A stretch of 64,000 bases of DNA from Xenophilus azovorans DSM 13620 (lineage in GTDB: Bacteria > Pseudomonadota > Gammaproteobacteria > Burkholderiales > Burkholderiaceae_C): NCBI RefSeq assembly GCF_000745855.1, contig NZ_JQKD01000027.1:1-64000 (forward strand), written 5' to 3'. The notes beneath the pieces were generated by a model, which was not told where the DNA came from, ran no database searches, and saw only the letters and a list, made by a program, of their open reading frames with translations. Below are positions 8,417 to 17,353 of the stretch, piece after piece; within the stretch, counting starts at the first letter, position 1; each line of letters begins with the position of its first letter. Position numbers and translations under genes: made by a program.

Positions 8417-8432
8417 TGGCACGCCTCGTGCT
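8417..8432 (+). promoter_or_regulatory. Sigma-54 (RpoN) promoter candidate
   Basis: TGGCACGCCTCGTGCT matches the -24/-12 consensus (TGGCACG, four bases, TTGCW) at all but one defined position, with GG at 8418-8419 and GC at 8430-8431 correctly spaced. It is 43 bases before the start codon of the binding-protein gene, which would give a leader of about 30 bases. Sigma-54 control by NtrC is well known for polar amino-acid ABC operons. No clear upstream activator dyad was found. Confidence 0.65.
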
Positions 8433-8474
8433 TGCAGGCAGGCGATTCTCTTCCAACGACCCCGGAGCCTTGCC

Positions 8475-9269
8475 ATGAAGATCCCCCGACGCCTGTTCGC
8501 CGGCGGCCTGCTGACGGCCGCCGCGCTGGCCGCCGCCGGCGCCGCCCAGGCGCAGAACGCGCTCGACAACATCATGAAGTCGAAGACGCTGAAGGTCGCC
8601 ATCCCGACCGACTACCCGCCCTACGGCTTCGTCGGCACCGACATGGCGCCGCAGGGCCTGGACATCGACGCGGCGAAACTGATCGCCAGCCGCATGGGCG
8701 TGAAGCTGGAACTGGTGCCGGTGACCAGCGCCAACCGCATCCCCTACCTGCAGACGAAGAAGGCCGACCTGGTCATCTCCACGCTGGGCAAGAACGCCGA
8801 GCGCGAGAAGGTGATCGACTTCTCGTCGGCCTACGCGCCCTTCTTCCAGGGCGTGTTCGCGAAGAAGACGATGCCGGTGAAGGACTTCAAGGACCTGGTG
8901 GGCAAGTCGGTGGCCGTGACGCGCGGCGCGATGGAGGACCAGGAGCTGAACAGGGCCGCCCCGCCCGGCGTGGACTACCGCCGCTTCGAGGACAACAACG
9001 CCACCGTGGCCGCCTACGTGGCCGGGCAGACGCAGGTGATCGCGATGAGCGGCGCGGTGGCGGCCGAGATGATCCGCAAGAACCCGCAGATCAACACCGA
9101 GTTCAAGCTGCTGCTCAAGGACAGCCCCTGCTTCGTCGGCATCGCCAAGGGCGAGGATGCGCTGAAGGCCAGGGTCAACGAGATCATCGCCGCGGCGAAG
9201 AAGGACGGCACGCTGGACAAGCTGTCGAAGCAGTGGCTCGGCAAGCCCGCCGGCGACCTGCCCGTCTGA
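8475..9269 (+). CDS. Polar amino-acid ABC transporter, periplasmic binding protein
   Basis: A 264-aa family 3 solute-binding protein. A signal peptide of 26 residues ends AQA before QNALDN. The mature protein opens KTLKVAIPTDYPPYGFVGTD, and the ligand-site pattern of amino-acid binders follows (GLDIDAAKLIASRMG, then DLVISTLGKNAEREKVIDFS). It is first in a four-gene operon with two permeases and an ATPase; the next start codon overlaps its stop (TGATG). The exact amino acid is not readable. The start ATG at 8475 follows a CGGAG ribosome site. Confidence 0.92.
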   Translation: MKIPRRLFAGGLLTAAALAAAGAAQAQNALDNIMKSKTLKVAIPTDYPPYGFVGTDMAPQGLDIDAAKLIASRMGVKLELVPVTSANRIPYLQTKKADLVISTLGKNAEREKVIDFSSAYAPFFQGVFAKKTMPVKDFKDLVGKSVAVTRGAMEDQELNRAAPPGVDYRRFEDNNATVAAYVAGQTQVIAMSGAVAAEMIRKNPQINTEFKLLLKDSPCFVGIAKGEDALKARVNEIIAAAKKDGTLDKLSKQWLGKPAGDLPV

Positions 9270-9925
9270 TGAGCTTCGACTTCTGGGCCGTCCTCGCGGA
9301 ATGGCCCCTGCTGCTCAAGGGCGTGGCCTGGACGCTCGGGCTGACGGCCATCGCCACCGTGCTCGGCATGGCGGTGGGCGTGGCCTGCGCCTGGGCCCGC
9401 GCCTGGGGGCCGGGCTGGCTGAAGTGGATCGTCGGCACCTACGTCGAGCTGATCCGCAACACGCCCTTCATCGTGCAGTTGTTCTTCATCTTCTTCGGCC
9501 TGCCGGCCGCAGGCGTGAAGCTCACGCCCGAGGCAGCCTCGATCATCGCCATGGTGCTCAACCTGGGCGCCTACGCCACCGAGATCGTCCGCGCCGGCAT
9601 CGAGGCCACGCCCAAGGGGCAGATCGAGGCGGCCGTGAGCCTCGCGCTGACCCGCGCCCAGGTCTTCCTGCGCGTGGTACTGCCGCCGGCGATGAAGAAG
9701 GTGTGGCCGGCGATGGTCAGCCAGATCATCATCGTGATGCTCGGCTCGGCCGTGTGCAGCCAGATCTCGGTGGAAGATTTGAGCTACGCCGCCAACCTGA
9801 TCCAGAGCCGCAACTTCCGCGCCTTCGAGGCCTTCATCGTCGCCACGCTGGTCTACCTGGGCCTGTCGATCGCCGTGCGCCGGCTGTTCGACTGGGCGGG
9901 GCCGCGCTTCTTCTTCGGCCGGTGA
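9269..9925 (+). CDS. Amino-acid ABC transporter permease 1
   Basis: A 218-aa inner-membrane subunit of the HisM/GlnP type with about five membrane segments. The opening WPLLLKGVAWTLGLTAIATVLG and the YVELIRNTPFIVQLFFIFFGLP segment are hallmarks of this family. The cytoplasmic EAA loop follows (EAAVSLALTRAQVFLRVVLPPAMKK region), where the ATPase docks. Its ATG shares bases with the stop of the binding-protein gene, implying translational coupling. It pairs with the next gene to form a heterodimeric channel. Confidence 0.93.
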   Translation: MSFDFWAVLAEWPLLLKGVAWTLGLTAIATVLGMAVGVACAWARAWGPGWLKWIVGTYVELIRNTPFIVQLFFIFFGLPAAGVKLTPEAASIIAMVLNLGAYATEIVRAGIEATPKGQIEAAVSLALTRAQVFLRVVLPPAMKKVWPAMVSQIIIVMLGSAVCSQISVEDLSYAANLIQSRNFRAFEAFIVATLVYLGLSIAVRRLFDWAGPRFFFGR

Positions 9926-9932
9926 GCGCGGC

Positions 9933-10586
9933 ATGGGCGAATTCACCCTCTGGGACATCCTGCGCAACCTGCTGCTGGCGCTGCGCTGGACGGTGGTGCT
10001 CTCGCTGATCGCCTTCGTCGGCGGCGGCATCGTCGGTGCGCTGCTGCTGGCGCTGCGGCTGCGCGGCGGCCGGCTGACGGAGAAGCTCACCGCCGGCTAC
10101 GTGCAGCTCTTCCAGGGCACGCCGCTGCTGATGCAGCTCTTCCTGGCCTACTTCGGCATCGCGCTGCTGGGCGTGGAGGTCTCGGCCTGGACGGCGGCCG
10201 CCGTGGCGCTGACGCTCTACACCAGCGCCTTCCTCACCGAGATCTGGCGCGGCTGCGTGGCCGCCATCCCCAGGGGGCAGTGGGAGGCCTCGGGCAGCCT
10301 GGCCCTCGGCTTCGGCGAGCAGTTGCGCCACGTCATCCTGCCGCAGGCGGTGAGGATCGCCATCGCGCCCACCGTCGGCTTCCTGGTGCAGGTCATCAAG
10401 GGCACGGCGCTGGCCTCGGTGATCGGCTTCGTCGAGGTGACCAAGGCCGGCAGCATGATCGCCAACGTCACCTTCCGGCCCTTCACCGTGTTCGCCTGCG
10501 TGGCGCTGATGTACTTCGCGCTGTGCTTCCCCGTCAGCCTCTACGCCAGGCACCTCGAAAGGAAGACCCGTGGCAGCCGTCCTTGA
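9933..10586 (+). CDS. Amino-acid ABC transporter permease 2
   Basis: A 217-aa HisQ/GlnP-type permease. It shows LRWTVVLSLIAFVGGGIVG, the YVQLFQGTPLLMQLFLAYFG signature and the EAA-loop region EASGSLALGFGEQLRHVILPQAVR. It starts seven bases after the first permease gene and overlaps the ATPase gene by 17 bases. The two permeases are clearly different in sequence, so the channel is a heterodimer. Confidence 0.93.
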   Translation: MGEFTLWDILRNLLLALRWTVVLSLIAFVGGGIVGALLLALRLRGGRLTEKLTAGYVQLFQGTPLLMQLFLAYFGIALLGVEVSAWTAAAVALTLYTSAFLTEIWRGCVAAIPRGQWEASGSLALGFGEQLRHVILPQAVRIAIAPTVGFLVQVIKGTALASVIGFVEVTKAGSMIANVTFRPFTVFACVALMYFALCFPVSLYARHLERKTRGSRP

Positions 10587-11346
10587 TGCACCGACCCACG
10601 TGGAGCCCGGTGCGCCCATCGTCCGCATCACCGCGCTGAAGAAGTCCTACGGCGCGAACCAGGTGCTCAAGGGCATCGACCTGGAGGTGCTGCGCGGCGA
10701 GGTCATCGCCATCATCGGCAAGAGCGGCTCGGGCAAGAGCACGCTGCTGCGCTGTATCAACGGGCTGGAGGAGTTCCAGGAAGGCGCGCTCACCGTGGAC
10801 GCCAAGCCGCTGCTGCACGAGAGCGCCGCCGCCATGCGCGAGCTGCGCCAGCGCGTGGGCATGATCTTCCAGAGCTTCAACCTCTTTCCGCATCTGACGG
10901 TCGGGCGCAACGTGATGCTGGCGCCGACGCTGGTGAAGAAGCGCGCGAAGCCCGAGGCCGAGGCGCAGGCGAGGAAGCTGCTGGCCCGCGTCGGCCTGGC
11001 CGAGAAGTTCGACGCCATGCCCGACCAGCTTTCCGGCGGCCAGCAGCAGCGCGTGGCCATCGCGCGGGCGCTGGCGATGGAGCCGGCCGTGCTGCTGTGC
11101 GACGAGATCACCTCCGCGCTCGATCCCGAGCTGGTCGGCGAGGTGCTGCGCGTGGTCGAGTCGCTGGCCGACGAGGGCATGACGCTGCTGATGGTCACGC
11201 ACGAGATGAACTTCGCGCGCAAGGTGAGCGACCGTGTGATCTTCATGCACCAGGGCCGCGTGCACGAGATGGGGCCGCCGGCGGAACTGTTCGGCAGCCC
11301 GAAGACGCCGGAGCTGAAACAGTTTCTTTCGTCGCTGCACGATTGA
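10570..11346 (+). CDS. Amino-acid ABC transporter ATPase
   Basis: A 258-aa ATP-binding subunit of the GlnQ/HisP class. Walker A is GKSGSGKS, the Q-loop is [11 protein letters not shown], the signature is [15 protein letters not shown], and Walker B is [14 protein letters not shown] followed by the switch His in MLVTHEM. The start is a GTG at 10570 with GGAAG just upstream, inside the end of the permease gene. It closes the operon; an inverted repeat of the dispersed family follows at 11358-11418. Confidence 0.94.
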   Translation: MAAVLDAPTHVEPGAPIVRITALKKSYGANQVLKGIDLEVLRGEVIAIIGKSGSGKSTLLRCINGLEEFQEGALTVDAKPLLHESAAAMRELRQRVGMIFQSFNLFPHLTVGRNVMLAPTLVKKRAKPEAEAQARKLLARVGLAEKFDAMPDQLSGGQQQRVAIARALAMEPAVLLCDEITSALDPELVGEVLRVVESLADEGMTLLMVTHEMNFARKVSDRVIFMHQGRVHEMGPPAELFGSPKTPELKQFLSSLHD

Positions 11347-11357
11347 GACGGCACGCA

Positions 11358-11418
11358 CCGTTCGGGCTGAGCCTGTCGAAGCCCTGGTGCCGCGCTTCGA
11401 CAGGCTCAGCGTGAACGG
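11358..11418. repeat. Dispersed REP-like inverted repeat, copy 1
   Basis: Two 25-base arms (11358-11382 and 11394-11418) are inverted copies that differ at two positions; their shared core is GCTGAGCCTGTCGAAGC. The loop is 11 bases. Related copies stand at 26813-26875 and 30713-30797. All three lie after gene ends or between genes. It may also act as a transcript end for the ABC operon. Confidence 0.85.
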
Positions 11419-11492
11419 TCGGGGTTCATTCAAGGCGACCTGACGCGCCGCCGTTCGGGGAACCGCTCACAGTCCCCACAATCGAAGCGGCC

Positions 11493-12080
11493 ATGCCGCT
11501 CGCCGCCCGTCCCGCCCCCGCCCTCCTGCACCGCCGCACGCTGCTGACCGGCCTGGCCGGCGCCGCCACCGCCATTGCGCTGCCCGCCCGCGCCGGCTTC
11601 AACTTCTTCACCAGCGAGTACACCGCCACGCGCGCCGAGCTGGAGGCCCAGGTACGCCGCCGCTTCCCCCTGCAGCAAGGCTACGGCGGGCTGTTCACGG
11701 TGCAGCTGTCCGACCCGCGGCTCGGCCTCCAGCCCGCCGCCAACCGCGCCGCGCTGACCCTGCGCGTGGCCATCGCCAGCCCCTTCCTCGACCCCGGCAC
11801 GGTGGGCGGCTGGCTGGCCATCAGCAGCGCCCTGCGCTACGACGCGCCGGCCCTGACGCTGCGCCTGGACCAGCCGCGCGCCGAGCGGGTGGAGCTGGAG
11901 GGCCTGGGCGGCCAGGACGCCGTGCGCCTGCAGCGCGTCGGCGCCGCCGTGGCGCAGGAGGCGCTGCAGGGCCAGCCGCTGCACACCTTCAGGCCCGAGG
12001 AGCTGACCGTGGGCCGCAAGACCTACGAGATCGGCGACATCACCGTGCTGGACGACGGCATCAAGGTGCAGTTGCGCTGA
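11493..12080 (+). CDS. DUF1439 family secreted protein
   Basis: A 195-aa protein with a twin-arginine-like start (HRRTLLTGLAGAATAIAL, cleavage probably near PARAG). The body fits DUF1439 (YceB-like): FTSEYTATRAELEAQVRRRFP, then FTVQLSDPRLGLQPAANRAALT, and a late DITVLDDGIKVQLR strand. YceB-like proteins form a curved beta-sheet tube resembling lipid-binding folds, but the function is unknown. There is no lipobox Cys, so it is probably soluble in the periplasm or inner-membrane associated. The ATG at 11493 gives the complete leader. Confidence 0.75.
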   Translation: MPLAARPAPALLHRRTLLTGLAGAATAIALPARAGFNFFTSEYTATRAELEAQVRRRFPLQQGYGGLFTVQLSDPRLGLQPAANRAALTLRVAIASPFLDPGTVGGWLAISSALRYDAPALTLRLDQPRAERVELEGLGGQDAVRLQRVGAAVAQEALQGQPLHTFRPEELTVGRKTYEIGDITVLDDGIKVQLR

Positions 12081-12121
12081 GTGCCGCGGGGCCGCCGCGC
12101 GCCGGCGGCAGAATGCCGTGC

Positions 12122-13138
12122 ATGAACCCGACGCGCCGATCCGCCCTCCTCGCCCCGGCCCTGCTGGCACCCTGGCTGCTGCCGGGCTGTGCCGCAACGC
12201 CCGCCGCGCCCTCCGCCGCGAAGCGCGGCAGCCCCTTCGACCTGCAGGCCCACCGCGGCGGCCGCGCCCTCGTCCCCGAGAACACGCTGGCCGCCTTCGA
12301 GCGCGCGATGGAGATCGGCGTCAGCACGCTGGAGCTGGACATCGCCCTCACTGCCGACGGCGTGCCCGTGATCTCGCACGACGCCGCCCTCAACCCCGAC
12401 CACACGCGCGACGCACAGGGCCGCTGGCTGGCGGCGGCCGGCCCGGCGATCCACACGCTCACGCTGGCCCAGCTGCAGGCCTACGACGTGGGCCGCACCA
12501 ACCCGGCGACGAAGTACGGCCAGCAGTTCCCGCGCCAGGCGCCGCGCGACGGCCAGCGCATCCCCACGCTGGCGCAACTGTTCGAGCTGACGCGCAGCAG
12601 GGGCGCCGACGGCCTGCGCTTCAACATCGAGACCAAGACCGACCCCACCCGCCCTGCCGCCAGCGCCGCGCCGGAGCCGATGGTGCGCGCCATCCTGGCC
12701 GAGGTGCGCCGCGCCGGCGTGGCGCCGCGCGTGACGATCCAGAGCTTCGACTGGCGCACGCTCGCGCTGGTGGCGCAGGAGACGCCGCAGCTCGCGCGCG
12801 CCTTCCTCACCAGCCCGCGCACGCTGCGCGACGCCCGCTGGACGGGCGGCCTGCGCGTGGAAGACGCCGGCTCGACGCCCCGCCTGGTGCAGGCCGCGGC
12901 GGCCGGCGGCACCGGCCCGGTGACCTGGGCGCCCGCCTTCGCCGACCTGACGGCGGCGCAGGTGGCCGAGGCCCATGCGCTGGGCCAGCAGGTGATCCCC
13001 TGGACCGTGAACCGCCGCGAGGACATGGCCCGGCTGATCGACCTGGGCGTGGACGGCCTCATCACCGACGAGCCCGACGTGCTGCGCGCCCTGATGCGCG
13101 AGCGCGGCATGGCGCTGCCGCGGGGGCTGAAGAATTGA
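12122..13138 (+). CDS. Glycerophosphodiester phosphodiesterase, predicted lipoprotein
   Basis: A 338-aa GDPD-family enzyme that hydrolyses glycerophosphodiesters to glycerol-3-phosphate and an alcohol. Catalytic motifs are HRGG with H44, PENT with E53, then LELDIALTADGVPVISHD giving the second Glu/Asp pair and His. The start combines two Arg (TRRSALL) with a lipobox (LLPGC, Cys23), so it is probably a lipoprotein, possibly Tat-exported. ATG 12122 is preferred over ATG 12113 for leader length. Its stop overlaps the start of a 97-aa gene, so the two are coupled. Confidence 0.88.
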   Translation: MNPTRRSALLAPALLAPWLLPGCAATPAAPSAAKRGSPFDLQAHRGGRALVPENTLAAFERAMEIGVSTLELDIALTADGVPVISHDAALNPDHTRDAQGRWLAAAGPAIHTLTLAQLQAYDVGRTNPATKYGQQFPRQAPRDGQRIPTLAQLFELTRSRGADGLRFNIETKTDPTRPAASAAPEPMVRAILAEVRRAGVAPRVTIQSFDWRTLALVAQETPQLARAFLTSPRTLRDARWTGGLRVEDAGSTPRLVQAAAAGGTGPVTWAPAFADLTAAQVAEAHALGQQVIPWTVNRREDMARLIDLGVDGLITDEPDVLRALMRERGMALPRGLKN

Positions 13139-13428
13139 GCGCGCCCCTCGACGCACTGGACGCCATCGCGCGGCACCTGGACGCCGCGCGCCGCGACGGC
13201 ACTGTCGTCGGCCGCCTGTGCGACACCGCCCGCCACGCCACCCCGCTGCACCAGGCCCTGCCGCCGCGCTATGCCGAGGTGCTGCTGAACCTGCTCGACC
13301 GCCTCGAATCCAGCGCGCTCTTCAGCGAGGAGAGCTGCTCCTTCAGCCAGAAGGACCTGCTCGACAGCCTTCAGCTGTGGATCGACAAGGCGCGCGCCAC
13401 GCTGAACTCCCGTCCGTCGAACCCATGA
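13135..13428 (+). CDS. Small conserved-looking hypothetical protein (97 aa)
   Basis: The frame starts with TTG at 13135, inside the last codons of the phosphodiesterase gene (TTGA overlap), with a GGGGGC ribosome site about eight bases upstream. It ends in an ATGA overlap with the hydrolase gene. The product is helical and soluble: APLDALDAIARHLDAARRDG, a central LPPRYAEVLLNLLDRLESS, and ESCSFSQKDLLDSLQLWIDKA near the end. I do not recognise the family. The tight coupling on both sides argues that it is real. Confidence 0.65.
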   Translation: MSAPLDALDAIARHLDAARRDGTVVGRLCDTARHATPLHQALPPRYAEVLLNLLDRLESSALFSEESCSFSQKDLLDSLQLWIDKARATLNSRPSNP

Positions 13429-14246
13429 CCGCCACGCCCCCCACCCTGCCGCCCGAGGTGCACGACCAATGGGTCGCGCTCCCGCAAGGGCGCCTGTTCA
13501 CCCGCGCATGGCAGCCGGCGGCGGCCGCCGGCGCGGCGCCGATCCTCATGCTCCACGACTCGCTCGGCTGCGTGGCGCTGTGGCGCGACTTCCCGGCGCT
13601 GCTGGCACAGGCCACGGGCCGGCGCGTGATCGCCTACGACCGCTGGGGCTTCGGCCGCTCCGACCCGCGGCCCGACCTGCCCGCGCTCGGCTTCGTGGCC
13701 GAGGAGGCGCGCCTGGTCCTGCCGGCCCTGTGCGAACAGCTCGGGCTGGACGCCTATGTCGCACTGGGCCACAGCGTGGGCGGCGGCATGGCGATCTGCG
13801 CGGCGGCCGCGCAGCCCACGCCCTGCCGCGCGCTGGTCACGATCGCCGCGCAGGTCTTCGCCGAGGACCGCACGCTGGAGGGCATCCGCGTGGCGCGCGA
13901 GCAGTTCAAGGACCCGCTGCAACTGGAGCGCCTGGCGAAATACCACGGCGACAAGGCGGCCTGGGTGGTGCGCGCCTGGACCGACACCTGGCTCTCGCCG
14001 CGCTTCGCCGACTGGACGCTGGTCGACCTGCTGCCGCAGGTGCGCGTGCCGGCGCTGGCCATCCACGGCGAAGAGGACGAGTACGGCACCACCCGCCACG
14101 CCACGCTGATCGGCCAGGGCTGCGCGGGCCCCGTGCAGGTGGAGCTGCTGCAAGGCATCGGCCACGTGCCGCAGCGCGAGGACCCGCAGCGCGTGGTGGG
14201 ACTGATCGCCGCCTTTCTCGACCGGCACGACGGCGCCGCGCCCTGA
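13425..14246 (+). CDS. Alpha/beta hydrolase
   Basis: A 273-aa alpha/beta-hydrolase fold enzyme. The nucleophile elbow is GHSVGGG with Ser117; the acid is likely in HGEEDEYG and the catalytic His in GIGHVPQRE. An oxyanion-type LHDSLGCVALW and the YDRWGFGRSDPR strand fit the haloperoxidase/esterase-like branch. No leader peptide. The substrate is unknown. It is the third gene of a coupled group (phosphodiesterase, 97-aa protein, hydrolase), which hints at a lipid-related ester, but this is inference only. Confidence 0.88.
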   Translation: MTATPPTLPPEVHDQWVALPQGRLFTRAWQPAAAAGAAPILMLHDSLGCVALWRDFPALLAQATGRRVIAYDRWGFGRSDPRPDLPALGFVAEEARLVLPALCEQLGLDAYVALGHSVGGGMAICAAAAQPTPCRALVTIAAQVFAEDRTLEGIRVAREQFKDPLQLERLAKYHGDKAAWVVRAWTDTWLSPRFADWTLVDLLPQVRVPALAIHGEEDEYGTTRHATLIGQGCAGPVQVELLQGIGHVPQREDPQRVVGLIAAFLDRHDGAAP

Positions 14247-14256
14247 GGCGGGGCCG

Positions 14257-15225
14257 TCAGTCCGGCTTCAGGCCCGCGCGCTCGATCACCGGCTTCCAGC
14301 GCTGCAGCTCCTCGCGCATGAAGGCGGCGAGCTGCGGCGGCGTGCTGCCGACCGGATCGAAGTACGCCGTCAGCAGCTTCTGCCGCGTCTCCGGCTCGGC
14401 CAGCACGGCGGCGATCTCGCGGCTCATGCGGTCCACGACCGGCTGCGGCGTGCCCTTGGGCGCCATGTAGGCGAACCACGGCACGGCCTGGATGTCGGGC
14501 AGGCCCGACTCGCGCAGCGTGGGCAGGTCGGGCAGCAGCGCCGAGCGCTCGGCCGAGGTGACACCCAGCGCCTTGAGACGACCGGCCTTGACCTGCGGCA
14601 TCACCGTCACCGGCGGCAGGCAGGCGAACTGCACGTCGCCCTGCACCAGCGCCGTGACGGCCTGCGCCGAGGAGGCATACGGGATGTGCACCGCGAAGGA
14701 CTGCGTCCTCGCCTTGATGAGTTCCACCCCCAGGTGCGAGATCGAGCCGTTGCCGGTGGAGGCGAAGTTGTACTTGCCCGGGTTGCGGCGCAGCGCGTCG
14801 AGCCAGCCCTTGACCGAGTCGATGCCGAGCTGCGCATTGGCCGCGCAGACGTTCGGCGTGGTCGCCGCCAGCGAGACGGGCACCAGGTCGCGGAAGGGGT
14901 CGTAGGGCAGATTGCGGTACAGCACCGTGTTGTAGACCAGCGGTGCGTTGACGGAGAGCAGGAAGGTCTGCCCGTCGGGTGCGGCCTTGGCGACGAGGTC
15001 GGTGCCCGCGTTGCCGCCGGCGCCGGGCTTGTTCTCCACGATCACCGGCTGGCCCAGGCGCTGCGCCAGGCGGTCGTTGACGATGCGCGCCAGGATGTCG
15101 GGCGAGGAGCCGGCGCCGAAGGGCACGACGACGCGCACCGGGCGCTGCGGCCAGTCCTGCGCCTGTGCGGACGCGACCAGCAGCAGCGCGCCCGCGGCGA
15201 TGGAAACGAAACGTCGAAGCGTCAT
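14257..15225 (-). CDS. Bug/TctC-family periplasmic binding protein
   Basis: A 322-aa tripartite-tricarboxylate-type receptor. The signal peptide ends AQA at residue 22. The mature part opens DWPQRPVRVVVPFGAGSSPD, then VENKPGAGGNAGTDLVAKAAPDGQT, both family hallmarks. No TctA/TctB membrane partners are in the window, as is usual for the many orphan Bug proteins of Burkholderiales. It is the last gene of the dioxygenase operon and its start overlaps the preceding chorismate-mutase-like gene, so it may bind the aromatic acid substrate. Some Bug proteins bind nicotinate, carboxylates or aromatic acids. Confidence 0.9.
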   Translation of the reverse strand: MTLRRFVSIAAGALLLVASAQAQDWPQRPVRVVVPFGAGSSPDILARIVNDRLAQRLGQPVIVENKPGAGGNAGTDLVAKAAPDGQTFLLSVNAPLVYNTVLYRNLPYDPFRDLVPVSLAATTPNVCAANAQLGIDSVKGWLDALRRNPGKYNFASTGNGSISHLGVELIKARTQSFAVHIPYASSAQAVTALVQGDVQFACLPPVTVMPQVKAGRLKALGVTSAERSALLPDLPTLRESGLPDIQAVPWFAYMAPKGTPQPVVDRMSREIAAVLAEPETRQKLLTAYFDPVGSTPPQLAAFMREELQRWKPVIERAGLKPD

Positions 15226-15599
15226 GCCTTGCCCTCCTGAATCGGCATCATCTGCGCATGGTCCTGTTGCTCGCGCGCGATGAAGCCGGCCACCATCGCG
15301 CGGTAGCAGGCATCCACCACCTCGGGGTACGCGCCGTGCTGCTCTGCCAGCCGGCGCACCTTGTCGAACACCTGCTGCTGGCGCTGCGGCGCCGAGACCT
15401 GGAAGGCGTCGTGCTTGAAGCGGGCGGCGTCGCGCACATAGCGGCCGCGCTCGGCCAGCAGCGCCACGATCTGCGCGTCCAGCGCGTCGATGCGCTCGCG
15501 CACCTCGGCGAGGTCGCGGCACAGCGGCACATAGGCCGGGTCGATGAAGCGCCGCAGCGGCGGGCCGTGCGGGTCGGGTTCGGTGCCTGCGCCGCTCAT
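15222..15599 (-). CDS. Chorismate mutase II / isochorismate-pyruvate lyase-like protein
   Basis: A 125-aa AroQ-fold protein closest, from memory, to PchB, which turns isochorismate into salicylate plus pyruvate. The helix-1 pattern [21 protein letters not shown] and the [13 protein letters not shown] segment keep positions matching PchB Arg14, Arg31 and Lys42. The position of PchB Gln90 appears as Glu in FIAREQQ, a change also seen in some chorismate mutases. A short N-terminal extension (about 25 residues) precedes the fold. It overlaps the dioxygenase beta gene (ATGA) and the Bug gene, so it belongs to this operon. Whether it makes or binds salicylate, or has a new role, is open. Confidence 0.8.
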   Translation of the reverse strand: MSGAGTEPDPHGPPLRRFIDPAYVPLCRDLAEVRERIDALDAQIVALLAERGRYVRDAARFKHDAFQVSAPQRQQQVFDKVRRLAEQHGAYPEVVDACYRAMVAGFIAREQQDHAQMMPIQEGKA

Positions 15600-16069
15600 A
15601 TCGGGTAGATGATGGAGTTGGGGATCATCTCGCTGTCGTAAACGACGAGGCGCACGGCGAAGCGCAGGCCCTGCGGCGTGCGCACCACCTCGTCCAGCGT
15701 GCGGCCGACGTTGAACACCGTGCTGAGCTGCGAGAGCTTGGTGCGCAGCACCGCGTAGTTGGCCTCGCAGTGGATGCGGCCGGCCTCCACCTTGCGCACC
15801 AGCGGCGCACCGACCACGTGGCGCTGGTAGTACGGGTCGTGGTAGAGCGTCTCGCGGATGCCGTAGACGCGGTCGCGCAGCATCGCCTTGCTCTCGAAGG
15901 AGAGCGTCGCCAGCGGGAAGCCGCGCTCGTGGTTCTCGCGCGGCTGCAGGCGGTAGCTGCATTCGTCGGTGAAGAACTCGGGCCAGGCGTCCCAGTCGGC
16001 CGCGTCGAGCGCCGAGGCGTAGCGGGCATAGAGCTGCGTCAGCTCGAAGAATTCCTCGAAGTTCAGCAT
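15596..16069 (-). CDS. Aromatic-ring-hydroxylating dioxygenase, beta subunit
   Basis: A 157-aa small subunit with the NTF2-like cone fold. It begins [23 protein letters not shown], then [19 protein letters not shown] and later [14 protein letters not shown], as in beta subunits of salicylate 5-hydroxylase and anthranilate dioxygenase. Beta subunits are structural and give an alpha3beta3 enzyme. It starts two bases after the alpha gene ends, which fits equal production. Confidence 0.9.
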   Translation of the reverse strand: MLNFEEFFELTQLYARYASALDAADWDAWPEFFTDECSYRLQPRENHERGFPLATLSFESKAMLRDRVYGIRETLYHDPYYQRHVVGAPLVRKVEAGRIHCEANYAVLRTKLSQLSTVFNVGRTLDEVVRTPQGLRFAVRLVVYDSEMIPNSIIYPI

Positions 16070-16071
16070 CG

Positions 16072-17331
16072 TCACTTCTCCATCACCTTGCGCCAGTACT
16101 CGTACATGCCGCGGATCAGGCCCTCGGTGACCATGTGGTCGGTGTCCTCCGCCGTGCGCCCGCCCAGCTCGGCCAGCGCGCGGTGCCAGGGCTTGCTCTC
16201 GAAGCCCTGCTGCGACAGCTCGATCACCTCGCCGTCGTCGGCCGAGACGAAGCCCGCCGGACCGAACAGGTTGGCCTGGCGCAGGCGGCGGCGCAGCATC
16301 TCCTCGCTGTCGTCCTCGAAGGCGAAGTGCGTCCACTCGAAGAAGAAGGCGCCATGCCCGTCGGGCTGGATGTGGCGCGTCGAGACGCTGTTGACCTGCT
16401 GCTGCAGGATCACGCTCGGGAAGAGCGTGGTCATCACGGCCGTCGGTCCGCCCCACCAGGGCTCCGGCACGATGTCGAGGAAGCGGTCGTCCTCCAGCTT
16501 CATGCTCTCCTTGAAGCTCGACACCGCCGTCGTCGCCTGCCCCGCCTGGCCCTGCGTGCCGCGGGTGGAGATCATGGCCGCGTGCCGGTGGTGCGCGTCC
16601 ATCACGAGCTGCGACTTGTTGTCGGCCCGCCAGAGCCCGAAGGTGACGAACCAGGTGTGCAGCAGGCCCGGGTGGTACGGATCCTTGATGTTCTCCTGCA
16701 TCAGCTTCCAGTTGCCCGGGATGCGCTGGCGGTTGTAGCCGAGGATCTTCAGCTGGCGGCCGTTGAAGAGGCGGTCGAACCACTTCAGGATGACCGGCCC
16801 CATGTAGTCCTCCAGCGATTCGACCTCATGGTCGAAGCTGGCGAACACCACGCCGCCGCGCGTGGCGACCTTGAGCTTCGTCAGGCCGTGCTCGTCGGTC
16901 TTGAAGTCCTCCGGCATGCCGCCCTGCATCTCGCCATCCTCCCCGCGCACGCCGCGGCGGAAGGGCACGCCCATCAGCTTGCCCGCGAGGTTGTAGTTCC
17001 ACTGGTGGTAGGGGCAGGTGAAGCTCTTGCGGTTGCCGTGGCGCTCGCGGCAGAAGGCCATGCCGCGGTGCGCGCAGACGTTCTCCAGCACGTGGACCTG
17101 CCCGTCGGCGGCGCGGACCATGATGACCGAGCGCTCGCCCACCGCCGTGCGCTTGAAGTCGCCGGGGTTCGGGATCTCGGCCTCCAGGCCGACGTAGCAC
17201 CAGTGGCCGCGGTAGAAGAAGCGCTCCAGCTCCTCGCGGTGGCGCTGCTCGTCGGTGTAGGCGGCAAAGGGGATGCGGCTGGTGCCTTCGCTCTCCCAGC
17301 GAATGGGCACCGCTTCGGCGGTGTCGTTCAT
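16072..17331 (-). CDS. Rieske aromatic-ring-hydroxylating dioxygenase, alpha subunit (salicylate/anthranilate type)
   Basis: A 419-aa oxygenase large subunit. The Rieske [2Fe-2S] site is C86-x-H88 (VCAHRG) and C106-x2-H109 (CPYHQW). The mononuclear iron site is D217, H220 and H225 in [12 protein letters not shown], with the last Asp probably D365 or D366 in SADDGEVIE. The spacing and the GVPFRRGV and ENIKDPYH segments recall, from memory, the NagG salicylate 5-hydroxylase / AndAc anthranilate dioxygenase branch. No ferredoxin or reductase gene is in the window, so electron carriers must come from elsewhere. It is first in an operon divergent from a NahR-type regulator. Confidence 0.9.
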   Translation of the reverse strand: MNDTAEAVPIRWESEGTSRIPFAAYTDEQRHREELERFFYRGHWCYVGLEAEIPNPGDFKRTAVGERSVIMVRAADGQVHVLENVCAHRGMAFCRERHGNRKSFTCPYHQWNYNLAGKLMGVPFRRGVRGEDGEMQGGMPEDFKTDEHGLTKLKVATRGGVVFASFDHEVESLEDYMGPVILKWFDRLFNGRQLKILGYNRQRIPGNWKLMQENIKDPYHPGLLHTWFVTFGLWRADNKSQLVMDAHHRHAAMISTRGTQGQAGQATTAVSSFKESMKLEDDRFLDIVPEPWWGGPTAVMTTLFPSVILQQQVNSVSTRHIQPDGHGAFFFEWTHFAFEDDSEEMLRRRLRQANLFGPAGFVSADDGEVIELSQQGFESKPWHRALAELGGRTAEDTDHMVTEGLIRGMYEYWRKVMEK

Positions 17332-17353
17332 CGTGGCTGTCTCCTGTAGATGG

